A DNA stretch of 64,000 nt, taken from contig WBMZ01003481.1 of assembly GCA_013400975.1 (NCBI GenBank), positions 1-64,000 of the forward strand. Reading direction: 5' to 3'. Each line of letters opens with the position of its first letter. The stretch's first letter is position 1. Below, piece by piece: positions 46,501 through 61,500 of this stretch. Position numbers and translations under genes: made by a program. The notes below the pieces were generated by a model. The model was not told where the DNA came from and searched no databases. It saw nothing but the letters and a program-made list of their open reading frames with translations. The stretch comes from Atrichornis clamosus (Eukaryota > Chordata > Aves > Passeriformes > Menuridae).

Positions 46501-49500
46501 GACACACAGACGGTGTTCCTTTGCAAAAAAGGTACAATCTTGCTAGGGTCTTTACTTAATACACTGGATGGAACTTGGCAGAGCTTTAATAAAAAACCTC
46601 CATTGAAGAGCTGAACAAGAACCTGACAGAAAAAATACCAACTTCTGAAAATTAACACAGCATTGCATCACCTGCAAGTGAGACACTCAACTGCTACAAG
46701 ATGAACATGTACATCAACACTCCAGGAGAAGCTCTCCCAGCTGAGCAGAAAGCAGCAGGTGCCTCATTAACAAGGACTGGATTTATCCCAAGGCCAAGAG
46801 CAGCACCAGCCCTCCTCCTAGGATTTCATGTGCTGCTGCTGCAATCTGGTGATGTGCACCACTGCAGCTGCACTCAAAGCCTCCTCCTTTCACCTTAACG
46901 CAAAGTAACCCGGAGGAAACACCTGAAGCTGCAGGGATAGGGGGAAAGCTAGACAGCATTAATGATATCAGACCCAAGGCCCTTGGAACTTAACGTGATG
47001 TGGGGCCTGGACAGCTAATTCTACAATACGCCTAAGCAAACTGCCATCTGAAGAAAAACAGAGAAGCAGAAATTAATGAAGTCAAGAGATATCTCCACAA
47101 TCTGTTCAGAAGATACTCTTCTGGCAAAATCCAGCCTTTTCATGTGGAAGTGTATTTCAACTTTGCCCGCTAAAATTATTGACTGGGCAAATCTTCACAG
47201 AAAAAAAAATACAGAATTAAGATAAAATAGATGTGAATTTGAATGCTTCTTTAGGAAAAAAACCCCTAAACTTTATTTCAATAGACATTAACAAATATGT
47301 GCATCTCTGGCTTCTCCTTCAGTGAGGACAAGGGGCATTAAAATTGTCTTCTAATTTGGCAAGTGCCACAAGCACTGTGGGCATTACTAGAAACCAATAA
47401 CTAATAGCTGCCACAGCAGCTCATCTGACAGCATCTTCATCAGTCTCTCAGTGACCTTCTAACATTGCGTGATTTTTAACAACATTAGCAATTAAACTCC
47501 ACAGGCATATGAAGAACTTCACAAGTAATTAGAGAAAAAGTCTAGAGCTCCAAAGTTGACAACCTATAAACATCTACTGATCTGGGCAGGCAATTGACGT
47601 CCTATTGATTGCACTGAGAAAAGGTCTACAGGATCATAATCTGGTTTCTGATCTCATTTCCACTGAAGCAAAACTGCTTTTTGTGGGAAAACCTCATTAG
47701 TTTGATGCAACCATACTTAAATGTGCTACTCGGGACCGTTTCTGTCAAAAGACATCTGTTTTCTGTTACTATTCAGTGTTTTCAACAAAAACCCTCATGT
47801 TTTCCAAATTAATCACATAGCAAGCTAGAATATAGTTTATGCTCTTAAACCCTGATTCTGTGTATGTTTGCATGCTGGAACACAGTGTTTATGTATAAGT
47901 GCCAAATCTGCTGATGCTGCATGGCACACTGAGATGATATCTCTGTTAATCGTTTTACTAAAAAAAATACCTGAAAACAAACAACTAACAGATTTAGTCT
48001 TATCTCTAATGCAAGAGACATAATTTAAGTACATATTCCCTGCAGTATTGCAGCTGACAAGTGACAAGTAGAAGTTAACTGTGAGCTATAAATAATCACG
48101 TCTGCCATATGCTATACGTCTGGCAAAGACTATTAAAAGTAAGATTAAATACTTTTCAGAAGCGAAATATCCTCCAATTTCAGGATTTTAAAATATTAAG
48201 CAGCCAAGGTTACATTATCGATGCATATCCCTGGATTATTTTCATTCCAGCCGGTTTTGTCCTGCAAGGACAACACAGCCTTACAGATGAAAATTATTAC
48301 AGGGAGCAGCTGATGGTAATGGAAGGCAGATGACCTCCTGGACTGTGAGTTATTGGTTTCCACTGCACTCTGATGTTCTGAGAGGCAAGTTGTGACCCAG
48401 GGCTATCACCGTGGGAGCTCTGATAAGGCCCTTCCCCACACACCTCCAGACACAGCCTTGGAGCTCACAGTATATCAGACTCTTCTCTGCCTTTGTTTAA
48501 AGAACACTCACCATCCCCACAGCTGAGGAGCAGAGGTAAAACCCTCTCCTTGACCTGCCAAAAATTGTTGCCCTCTTTGGTGAGGAAGCAACAGCTATTT
48601 TATCACTTTTGGAAAAGGGGACACATCTGTTCTTCAGACATACACCTGCAGCCAGCTTACCACTATGAAACTCTGCCCTCCAACTGCTACAGGTTCTTGC
48701 ACACACAGGAGAACAAACCCTCAGCTCTACCTTTACCTAACACTGCTCTGAAAAACAGGTCTTGAATGTCTTTGCGTATCAGCACGAGTTCTCAGCTATT
48801 AAATATACTTAACAGAATTTGTTTGGCTTTCAGTTTAAAAAAGATACTGCACTGGCTAGTGTGGTCACTTGTAGGTGCAATGAGATATTGTCACCAAAGG
48901 CCCTGAACAGAACTTGCAGTCTAAAACAGCAGCTACTGTGATATCTGGCTCTCTGAGCTGGCAAATAAAACTTGCTGGTGAAAACAGCCAACTGCATCCT
49001 CCCTGAGGATCACATTAATTCAAACCATCCTTCTGCAGGGTCCCTGCAGCAATACTGTCTCTGCCTTTGCATGAAGAACAGTTTTCAGGTGCAAATGAAG
49101 ATCATCTTTCTCCACTAAGAACCCCCCAAATTCTCCCTCACAGTATTTACGTTATTCTTTGGTTCTTTAATTTGCTTTCTCTGCAGCTTTTGTTTCAGTT
49201 AAGGAACAGCAGCCACATCACACCTCTCCTGCAAAGGGCAAGGAGAAAGCTGTGCTTGTTGCATGTAGAGCCTGGGGGCACCAGGGACCAGATGGAGCAA
49301 GACGCAGCTAGGAAGAAGTCGTGCACTTTAGAGCACTAAAGCTGTTTAAATGAAGTTGCCCTTGTGGCACTGGCACCTGGAAAGTCATTGCACTGCAACA
49401 GAGATGCTAACCCGGTTCAGCAGAAGTGCTGCAGGTAAATTACCCACTGGGAGAGCCACTTCCCTCTGACTCCCCGTCTACTTGTCCCACAAGGGACTGC

Positions 49501-52500
49501 CGGGACCACGGCCACTGCCTGCCCCGAGTGCTCCAGTTACCACTGCCGTGGATCTCAGACTGACACAACAGCCTCCCACCTGGGAGCTGCTGCACAGGCC
49601 AGGAAAGCAGGCTTGCATTCAAACAGCATTAATGCTACCCCGAGATTTTCAACAGAGGAAGAAGGGGTCCAATCCTGCTCCCAGTGAAGCTGAGAGGAAC
49701 TTCCACCGAGATGAGATGATGCAGCATTGGGCCCCACAGTGCACACACAACATGACGACAGATACGGCTTGGTAATTCAGGTAACTGAACAAACAGAAGT
49801 TAGTTTGCAGGATGCAACAATGAATGCAACAACATTACTTCATCTGCCATGGACCAAAGAATCGAGAGCACAGGAAAGTTAATGTTAAGTAACAGTACAG
49901 GGAAGGATGGAGGATGTGTGAGGAGAATTAAACAAAACATGCAAAAGAACTAGACTTACCACAGCCTTGAATAAGATCAAAAGGAGAAAAGAGCAAATTT
50001 CTGCATTAAAATCTAATTAGCAAACAGAATGATTCACATCAATCTGTTGTTTACACACTATATTGTAGAGTACAGGAAATTGTATGCTTGCCAAAACCAG
50101 GACTAAAAGGAACATGCTGGATTGCTACACTGGTTTGTGGTGGAAGAAAGCACAAAATAATGCTTCAAGGGTGCAGCAGAGGGAATAATACTATTCTACA
50201 GTACATTGCACAGAATCAGAGGTGGCCTGGAAGCAGGAGGCAGAGTCAGTATGAAACACAACAAAGCATCTACTGCATACTGCTCTGCTTTAAGCTCTAT
50301 TAGACGAGAGTGCCATATATCAAAGATGACTTATCTTGTTTTATTTCTGTTTTAGTTTGAAAAACCCTGCCCTGTTTCAGTCTCAGCTTTGCTCGATGAA
50401 GTCAAGAACTAAAGCTGACAGCCAAGTCTGTTCTCTAATACACCACTAAATGCACAGCAGTGGTTTACACAGAGGCAACTGAGTGCTCTCTCTTCTGAGT
50501 AAAATCCTGCTGGGAGTCTGACCCAAGAGGCAATTTCTACCCCGTGATTCACTACCAAGTGCTTCCCTGGACTACATCAGGAACAGGTCTGCAATCTGTG
50601 ACTCTGCCGAGACAAAAGAACCCAGGCTGACTTACCTGCCCATAAAACGCCACCCGGTAATATCGCCCGAAGAGACGCTTCTCCGAGTTCACCACCTCTG
50701 CCACCTTCAGGTAGGAGCGGTGGATGTCGTAGTACAGGTCAGACAGTCTCTACAGGAACAAACAGCAGCCGAGGCGGGGTGAGAGCATGCCAGTGCTTCA
50801 GGAAATGCCACTACAGCTCTGCACAACCATGGCTTGCCTTAACTGGATTCCCAAACCCTTGCAAAGACGGCTGTTTGTGCTATGGGAATAGTTTAACCTT
50901 GTTAGCAGTCACTAAAGATTCATTCCAAGCTTTCTGTCATCGTCTGAGGAGCTTTGTGGCAGCGGATGCCTTCGTGTACAGGGTCACACAGGTAGAGAAC
51001 CATCCCACCACCAGACAGTGGTACTGCCTTACTAAGAGGGCAGAGGACCCAGGTGTTGTTCACGCAGGTCAGAGCAAGGTGCCAACAAACCCATCGGCTC
51101 CCAACAACTCCAATCTGCTCCCAACCCCATACAAAGAAATGTTATCCACAATTACCACTTAGCAGCACTTTCCCAGGATAGTGAACCAATATTTCAGCTG
51201 AGTTAAAACCTGAGGACCTGCTTTCTCAGCGTACACATTATTGCCATCTATCACTTTGGTCTCTTTAAATTTAAACCCATAAAAATCAGTAAGTGAGATT
51301 ATCATCTGGTTATCCATTATGTATTGAAATTGGAAAGTAAATAAGAAATTAAGAAACCCTGAAATTGTGAAGAAATCAGCAATTTCTAAACTTGAATACA
51401 ACGCAAATGTGCTCTTGGTTTAAAATCCACCTAAAAATCATATCTGCTGGCTAAGACAAGATGTTTATTTGAAATATTTTTTACATTTATTGTTGTACTG
51501 ATACTGAGAAGAGGCAGGTAAGATATCAGAGTTTTTATTTTCTCACTGCACTAAACATTAAAAGGAGAAATTACAGACAGGAAGAAAGAAAACATTCCTT
51601 TTAATGAGAGCACTTTTTTTTCCCCTGAAAAATTTTGATCTTTACTGTTAGGATAATTAAAAAAACCCAAACCAACTTACTTTAAAGTCCCTCTGTTTTT
51701 CAAAAACAGCAATTATAGGCTTGTTAACCTCAGCAATAAGTTCGTATCTCTCAGACTTCCAGAGGTACTCAACACACAACTCCAGCTGTTCCACAAGAAT
51801 ATTCTGCAATTTCACAAACGCAAATAGCTCAGTGACTTGACAGCTGGTGGCATTTAATTAATAGCAATGCAGCAAAAGCACATACCCCACTACTTCATTT
51901 TTATTCTGGAACTTCTACAGTAAGGTTTATTGCAATTACACAATGTTTAATCAGGTATTTGTGACCTAGCTCTTCTTTAGGTAAAAAAACCCTGAAATAA
52001 CAGTAACATGAAAATGCTTGAAGACTTGACATCTTATGCAGAAGAATGGGTTTGCTTCTTAGGCTTCCCCCTGCCCTGACTTTCAGCTCTGGTACTTCAT
52101 GGTCTCAGCTAAACACCAATCCTGGCTATTTAGTCCAACAGCTGTGACATTTCACTCAAAATCTGTGTTCCTTTCAATATTGTGTGAGTACACTCACTAT
52201 AATTTGTTGTAACATGCACAGGCATCCACTAGAAATAACATTCTCTGCTAATACAGGACAGGTATACAAATGTTAATGTTGCTGACCTCATTATAGGGAG
52301 TATCTTGCATCCCAGAGTCTTCCTTCATAGCACCTTCTTCTTTAATGTTGGGGGTAATGCTCAGAAAAGCAGGCCATCCCATGGAAAATAAGCCTTGAAG
52401 TGCAAGTCATAAAAAAGTCTATTAATGACTGAATAACCAGATAATTCAAGAAGTTACTAGATGTCATTGAAACAGAGCTCATTAGTTCCTTTTTTTCACA

Positions 52501-55500
52501 GCCCAAGTAATGAGCAGCACAAATGGAGCTGGCTGAAATTTATGAGACCATTACAAGTTTTCCTCAATGATATAAATCCACTTCTCCAGGCAAAGGGGAA
52601 TGATAACATTTTCCTGATGCAATGTCATTCCTCTCTTTGGCATTTTGGTGCCTGAGCTGTAAGTGCTGGCAGTTCTTGCAAAGCTACCTCTGCAACACTC
52701 CTCTGTGCACAGGAATCACCCTCACAGGCTGGGGCGACACCATGTACACTTGGGAAACCTGCAAGTGTCCCCCCGGCAGGTGTCCGAGGGGCACAGTCCC
52801 CCAGGATGGTCACAGCTGATGGGGAGGTGGCTGCAGGGCTGTGCCGGTGCTGGGCTCGAGGCCACGCTGGCAGTGGCTTTCCCCATCCTGTCCAGGGTCA
52901 GCAGTGCTGCCACAGCCCCAGCCAAGGAACTCCCTCGCAGAAAGCTCTGGCAGGCAGCAGAAGCTGCTGATGGGAAGGCTCATAAGGAATAAAACTGAGC
53001 TTACATCGAGTATTTGCTAAACTGAGGCCTTAGTGCAGTGGTTGCAGCAGAAACAACTTGCGCAGGAATTGCATCTTATGGATCAGGAAATGTCTGCCCC
53101 ACAAGGATTTTAGTGCTGCTCTGGAGCAGGAAGGTAAACCTTCCCGTGAACATGAACCTCATGTTCAGATTAAAAGTAGGAAAATGCTACTAGGGCACAA
53201 TTAAAAAAGCTAACCCATACACACTGAGACTCTATTTTCTCTCTCAAGTTTTGAAAATTGTTTAAACACAGGTTTAAAATGACCCAAGTTCTTCACTCCA
53301 CCTACTGTGATCTTTTATTCAGGCAAAGTGTTTTACAACTATTGAACTGTCTCAGAAATATTGCTTTTCACAGAAAACTTCCTTCTAAAAGAATGTATCT
53401 TTTCATCTTGTCCAGAGACATTTCCGAGTGTATTGAAGAACTATGGTCTTTCCAAAACTAACAGTTTTCTCTTCCCCAGATATTTTTCCTTGACCCTAGA
53501 AATTACTCTTTGTGGAAATTGCTAAAATATCTCATGCTGAGAATTACTATGAAATACACATTTCATGAACTAAATAACCATTGGCGTAGAAGCATTAAAA
53601 ACATAAGCCTGCACTTTATTTCTCTAATAAGCATCACAGATTTAAAAAACCCTTAAGTTACATATGGATAACCAGATATTAATTCCATCCCCCAGCCCTC
53701 CCAGCTTTGGATAGTCAAGGAATTGGACATGGATTTGCATGCTAAACACCAATTGACCCAAGAGGGATTTTCCTGCTGCAAAAGCCCATAACCAGAGACA
53801 TTCTGAGCAATCCATCAAACCAGCCAAGGAGCACCAGGAAGGGAACTCATCATGTTTCGGACACTGCTTGCTTTCTGTTCCAGCCTTCAACATGCACTAG
53901 AAATGGTTTTGCTTTGACTGATATTTTCCCAGATCAGTTTGAAAACAGTAGTTTGATCTCCTAATCATGTTATTTGACCCATAAACAGGCACGGTTAGAG
54001 CACTCACTTCCTCCATTGTGAGTTGTTAGTAAGACATTACTATCAGAGACTTGACCATCTTCCAGGAGCATACGTGAGGGACAAATCTTTTCCATTTTCC
54101 AGTAACCTATGATATTGTAAGATGGTATTAGTATACTGCTACTGGTATGTGTTAATACATGCATATTTAATAACAACAGACTAACAAGTGAAGCATTCTC
54201 GATTAGCACTAGCTTGCTAAACATTTAATTAAACCTCTTTACACAAAACACACTTTCACTGTTCCAGTCTAAGACTAGTATTTATGATATATTTTAAAAA
54301 TAAAATATTTGGGAAGAATCCAAGCTGCTTTAAGAATACTTTATCTATAAGGAGGGAAAGCAGGACAGTCAAAAACTATTTTCAGCAATAGCATTTATAG
54401 ATACACAGTTGGTCTTGAATATGTTGATCTTACCTTTTCTCTTCAGGTACTCTGCAATGAGAGCAGCAATGTGAATATAGCACATAGCAGCCTGTAATGA
54501 GACAACATAAAGGTCTATGTTAAAGTGCACTGCATGACTGACAGCCTACACGTGATAAGGAGTGTGCACTGTCATCACTATCAAGTCATGATGCAGAAAA
54601 GAGAAGACAAAACTTATCTACTGAAGAAAATAAAGGATTCAATGATGAAATCATCCTCAAGTGTAAATTCCACCAGGTGTCTTACATAAAGAAAACCACG
54701 AAGATTACCTAATAAATAAGGTATTCCTGGGTTATGCAGTGAAATTTTGCATCACCCATTTAGTCTTTGATGGAAAAAACAACACATGATAAACAAAGTT
54801 CCTCTCCTATGCCCTAGTGGGGGAGAAGAAAACCCTTTGTGTGAGTTACTCAGTGTTCATAACCTCCTCTACACTTCAGCTACTGTGCCTGTTAGGGGTC
54901 AGCAGCAGAGGTGCCAAAGCTTCCCTCTCAGAGAGTTTCAAGTCTTGCTCCAGCACATATCACATAATCATGACCAGGTGAACTGGGATGAGCTTATCAC
55001 ATCTCTAGGTGCTTTTCAAACCAGTATTCCTCTGATTTCAAATATATGAAAGGCACTGTCTGATTCTCTTAAATCACTACTATTGTCTCTTTCAAAGCCC
55101 TTTTCCTCAGAACATCTCAGCCTAAAGACAACTGGACTTCCTATTAATTTATTTACTTTACCTCTGATAAATCTCCATTTCTGGCGTGAATCTTGGCCAT
55201 GCTTTCGAGCCATGTCCTGCGTAACTCAGGTGTGCTGGCGTAGGAATTTGCTAGGCTGTACTGCAGATCCACAAGCATCTCAGGGTCTTTCTCATGCTCC
55301 TTCATCTGAGCTGTGGCCATCAAAACTGTCCTGATGCGTTTGGTTAGATCCTTCACCTCTGCTGGGAAATTAACGTTCTTTGGGAAAGATAAGCAATACA
55401 TCACTGAAACCATCCAAAGAGCCACGTGCAGCACCCTGAACAGGCTAAAGTTCTGCTTATGGAAAGCCTTTGTCTCCTTCCCTAACTGGGTAGGCTTCAG

Positions 55501-58500
55501 AGCAGAGCCACAGCTCCAGAGCATGCACGCACGGCACACAAACCCTGGATGCTTGTTCGCTGATGTGTCACAGCACCTACTGGATGGCCCAGCCAGTCAC
55601 CTGCTCCCAGTCTGTGCGCAACAGCCAGGGAACTGCAACAGTTGTTCCTCGGTTGCTTACGGGATCCACAAGTGGATCCTTGCACACTTTTCTCTGACCA
55701 ACAGCACCGTGTGCTATAGATAGTCCTGCTTAACTACACTCCCAGCATGTTTCACCACAGGCAGTAAAGCACAAGTCTGGCTCCTGACCCTCTCACACTG
55801 TGCTAGATTAAAACAGAGTCCTTACATTACTCATACCAGTTGTTCTCAACATATTTAGCTCAGCTCTGCAGTTTTTTTTTTTCAGATGAGCAATGAAATA
55901 AATTTGTTTTCAAATTGGTTTCCATCATTTGCTTTGTTTAAAAGTAAAAATATTCAGAAAAAGTAAATGAAATTACACGCTCCCTCTTCTATGTCACACA
56001 GAGATGTGCAAATCACTGGAGCAGTGTAACCAACTGCAGTGCTGTGAAATCAAAGCTGGACTTTGAAAACAGGTAGAATTGTAACTACGTCTTATTAAGT
56101 AACACATCAAATTACTTATGCTAATTACCTACCACTTTGCTTATGCTAACTTTATTATTAATCTCAGTGGAGATACCCTAAAGTCACCTTCAGAGAAGGG
56201 ACAACAGCTCCGAAGTGTAAAATTGAAAATGCCTATTGACTAATGTTTGAACAGAAATTGTAAAAAATTAAAAACCAGAATCTTTTTTCAACCATTTAAG
56301 TAGAGCCAATGACTACAATAGCAGTGATAACTCATCTAAGAGCCAAGTGCCTTTTTCAGGGAGTTAGTGAGCTCTTACAAAACCCAACTGTTGTGCCGGT
56401 TTTTACTACACATTTCCTGAATAGAGGAAAGGGACTATTTGTAGCCTAAAAACTGTTTGTCAACTGCAGCTATATTTCATTAGTTATAATGCATGACATC
56501 TGGCACAAATAATACAATTTTCAAATAAAAAAATATTTTTTGTTTAGAAATTATTTTCAGTTATTAAGCTTCTGAGTCACAAACACCTTTATGAATTTCA
56601 GGCTGTCTGAGAAAGGCAAGCTATGAATGCATAAATCACTGGCTGATAAGAGCCAGCAATTTTATTCACTGAGACACTTGCCCTTGTGAAATTGTTGACC
56701 TTTTACAAGTGGTATTTGCAAGAGTGATTGACAAAAAATGTCTCTTACTTTCATCTGCTTGTCTCCATTAGCAAAATTATTTATAATTGCAAGTGAATGT
56801 TGAAAACGAGATCCGCCAATCCCCGCATCCGCTATCAGCTGGCTCACTGCTTTGATGAGCTGCACAGGGGGAGTAAAGACAGGATGCAATTAGCAAAGAA
56901 AATCAGAGTTTCAGAGGAGTTTTTAACCCCTATTTTAGAATGACTTGATGTAGCAGGCTAGGGCACTCATACCTGTCTTAAGAAGTTAACATATACAAAG
57001 GCAAAGACTGTGAGTAACCTTTCAGAAGTTTGTAACTGCTCACATTTTGAAGTGTAAACACGTTATTACTGGACTGTACATTTCTGTTCCTGTACTATCA
57101 GATTCTGTTTAGTTCCTCCATCAGCTCTGCTCCCACTGCTTTAAGCAACACACATAAATCAAGAATAGCCATTTATCTGGCAATGCAGCTACATTCACAG
57201 CTGTTGCCTCTCCCTGGAACAGAGCTGAGCAGCCCAAGAACAGCAGAGGATCCAGTCCAACTACAGATTTGGCAGGAAAATCAAGCTGCCACAGAGAATA
57301 GCTTGTCTGAGGGCTCCGAAAGGATTGCCTTGCTTCAATGCATAAAAATAATAATGATAAAAACCAGTGCACATCAGCTAAATACTGATGATCTCACACT
57401 TCACTTACCTGTAGATGGGATCTGACTATTGATTTCTGCTTGTTAAATTCAAAGTTCTTTCTCATGAAAAAATAAAGAAGAGCAGATGCTTCTGTCTGGG
57501 TCGAACGTGACCTATGGTTACAACACTTCAGGATTTCATAGCAGAGGGAACCACAGAGATCTGCTTGTCCTTGGAAGAATGCTGATGGGAACTATTGAAA
57601 AAAATGTGTGAATATGTTCAGCACTACTCTCAGGTCTTGGTGCAGTTACTCTGAGTTAACCATTTTTTCTGTTAAGCTTTAAGTAAAATCAACTCTCCCA
57701 CAGTCATTCATACCAGGGTTTAAACTAAACATAATCCCACATGCAAACTAAGTAAGAACTGCACTCAGATTTTCATACAAACATCTTATGCCATCAGACT
57801 GGCCTCTAGGAAGCCCAGACAGCAGCTGGCACACAGCAAGCACAGCAGCAAGGAATCTGCAAGGAATGCAGGATAGCTAACCAGGAAAAGCGGGGGAGAG
57901 TTCTGCACCACTATAAAAGCTGTTCAGCAGAAGGAAAACACTTTGAGTGGCAAAGTCAATGAACTTCCAGAGGTCAAGGGTTTGAACAGCAGGAGACCAG
58001 AGAGAGTGAGGGATGGCTCTCCAAACCACACCTATGGTTATCAGCAGGGTGAATGCAACAGAAGACTGAGTGAGGAGAGGTGGAAGGTGGACACATGGGC
58101 TATAGATCTTAAGTACTGCCTGAGGGGTTCTGCTGCAGGAACCACAACTGATCCCTGTTCCCACAGAACTACAAAGAGAGAATTCAATCCCAAAAGCTAT
58201 AAGATAAACGAAAAGGGCAATTCTGGATATTTATACATTCTCCCCATTGCAGAGAGATCTTCTGTTCCCGACTGTCTGGTAAGTCATTTAAAGCTGTGGA
58301 TGATTTACTTCGTATTTCCCCCATGTCCTCAAGCTGCATTACTGGGAGAAGCATCATTTCCTCCTCCTTTCCCCCAAGATAACAACCAGAGGGAGACCAC
58401 ATGGTGTAAATGGATCTACACTTTTGTGTTTCACAGAAACATTCAGGAGCTGAGGCCAGCCCTGCTTATTCTCACTTTCCCACAGCAGTTTTTATGTGTA

Positions 58501-61500
58501 TGCTTCATTCTGGTTAGTTTTAAGAGGATCTCATCTAAGTCTATGACTTGGAAATTGTGCAGCCCTTGCAGTTGGCACCAAGTCCTAATTGCCCATGACC
58601 ATTTACATATGTGCAATGCAAGCAAAGAAACAGCTCGACACATAAGCATATTTTTGCCCCTAAGCTCTCCTGTGTTTAAAAATAGGTAAAACTGTATTAG
58701 TGTGGATAAACTTTTGGTGAAGGGGATGGAATACTCTCCTGCCAGTTCCTCTGGGGACAGCAGTAATCATTCGACACTGGATTCTGCAAACCAAGTACCT
58801 GCCATGAAGACCATGGATCTCTAGGGTTTCAGGCTTTCTTCCATAAGTGGTAAAAGCAGGAGAGTCAATGGATATAGCCAGACACCACAGAGCTGGACAT
58901 TACTCATCTATTTACATTAAAACTTTCTCTTTCTTAGTAAATTTTTCATTTTCAAAACCAGAAGTATTTTTTCAGACATTGTGAACTTCTTACTTTTAAT
59001 CAGCAATAAATCACATCATCTTTGTCAGGAATAAGTATTAATATAGTGAAGGTCAGAACAGTTTCAAAGTACCCAATGGTCCCCAAGCTGTGGTTGCTGT
59101 AACACATTAACAGGCACAACCAACAGAATAAACCCGTGGTTACCTTGCCTACAAACAGCCGTAGGGCAGCAAAGACGTGCTTGAGAGCTGCTGCTGACTG
59201 GTTGATCTGCAGAAAGAGCATGTGCGTGTCAAAGACTTTCTTCATCAGCACATTCTGGCAATCAGATTGTTGGAGCTGCCTCTGAAAGGTTCACAGACAA
59301 GACAGGACATTCTGGTTATTACAGTGAATAAACAGAAGAAGGATCTTCTGAACTTTACATCAGAGTGCTCCTAGAGAGATGCTTTTTTCAATGTAAAATT
59401 GCCACAATGAGGCTTTTCCAGCTTGCTGCAGACACTTGCAGTTTTTCAAGGAAAGTACTTTGCTATGCCTGTCCTACTCATGGATTGTATACCTATACTT
59501 GAGGGTTAGGGTGACAGAGAGGGAACACTAAAATGTAAAAGGAGCTGTTTGCTGTATTGTGGCTGTGCGACCTTCAGCAAACCATCTGGCCTTGCTGAAG
59601 CAATCTGAGCAATTTTTAAAGAGGCAGAGGATCCACCTCTGACTTGAAGAGATATAGATAATCAGCAGTTTGGAAACCTGTTGTCAAAAATCTCTGAAAT
59701 CCAGTGGGATAAGCATGATTCAGAAAAGGTGACATATTACTAGACACACAACACTTCCAAGCAGAGCACGGTTGAACATAGCCCTGGATATGCAGGATGT
59801 TCTTCTTCTTCTACACCCTTCTATTCAGTTTGGGTGCTATGAGTCAATTCCCTCCTAGAAGACCTTCACTGAGGACTGGCATATCTTATTCCTCTATCCC
59901 ACTGTCTCAGTCATCTCAAGTTTTCTGTGTGCCTGCTCCCCTAGGCCTTCTTTCCACCGCATATCCCACATGGCAGCAGTACAAGCAGAAAATAAAACCA
60001 GCAAAACATACCTGGTGATTCAGAGTGTAAAGACACAGCAGGTCAAGGATTGTGAGGGAAACTTCTGTAGCAATGTTTGCCTCTGTGTCTACATACTGCA
60101 CAATGTCTGTTTCATTGGAGGTGCCTGCAACACATACAAAGCAAGATGAAAAAAAAGTGTTGTTAAAGATAATTCTGCAATCTGTCATTCAGTCTCATCA
60201 CAGCAGAGATGGGGTCTGAACTGTACAATGAATCAAAGGGGTATTTTGAAGAAAACTGCTCATAGGAGATGAAAGGGGAGGGAATTTGAGTCAACTCTCA
60301 CCAACTGCGCCAGTGATGCGAGTATATCCTTTAATTGTTTCTATTCATCCTCAAAGGAGGAAAGAAACCTAATTGTAAAGTGGGATAGATGACTTAAATC
60401 TCATAATTTTAAGAACCTCCTGTCAAGAAAAGGTCCGTATAGAGCCTGCTCTAAACCCCACAGAAATTCAGAGGGCAGTAAGTTATCTCTGTACTTACTT
60501 GCAGTGCTACTGTCTATCATCTGCAAGAGTTTGGGGTTGGAAAGTGCATTTTTGCCACGGATTATTGGTAACGTTTGAGATCTGTGATGCTTGTGGCCAT
60601 CGTGACTTGAAGTAGAATGCATCCTGGAATTGAAAGGTACCATCAAAAACAGAAACAAGGAATAAACTACTGTGCCTATTCACAATTTTCCATGTCAGTT
60701 ACTGCAGTGCTTCTCAAAGGCTGACTTAAATAAACAGATGCAAAATTTTTCAGGGAAACAAAGATGAAGAAAGTCAGTGAGGTGGACAAAACAAACGTGC
60801 TGTGATTTCTTGAGATCACAGGAGACAAAACATTCACTAAGCACTGAAAAAAAAGCATCAGCTTAAATAGCTGGCTGATGTTTAGAAAACTGTCTTTGGG
60901 TGAAGAAAAACTGAGATGAGTTCTGTTAGCTGAGAATACAAGAAAAATATCTGCTGCACAAGAAAGAAATAATACAGTTTCTATGGGGAAAAAAATGATG
61001 ACAAACTGACAATGACAGTAAAATATATGTGCGCATATGTATGTTCTTTTATTCCTCTTTGATGCTGACAAACATCATTAATTTATAATGAGAACAGTTA
61101 GAAATAAAATACCAATGATTATCATAACTTTTGAAAGGATTTTGTATTTGTATTTACTAGAATTCAGAAAGACTTAACATCTCAAAATTCAGGTAACTTA
61201 TTAAAATGCACTTCTCGTTTATTTCTTTTAAAAATCTAGTTTCCTAAATTTACATAATTAAAAAATATCCTAGGACAGAATTACCCCCTGTACTTAGCTA
61301 AATGCTTATATTAGTTATTTTTAGAAAGATAATTTTAAAAATTAACATTTCAGATTTAAAACCAGTACCCAACACAGGTACAGAACTGATGGCCAGAATT
61401 CTGCCACTCAATATGATAAAGTCTTTCATTAATGGTCACAGTGGAGGGATTTTGATGGACATTCTGGCAAACGAATGGATTTGGAACATGTGGAAATTTG

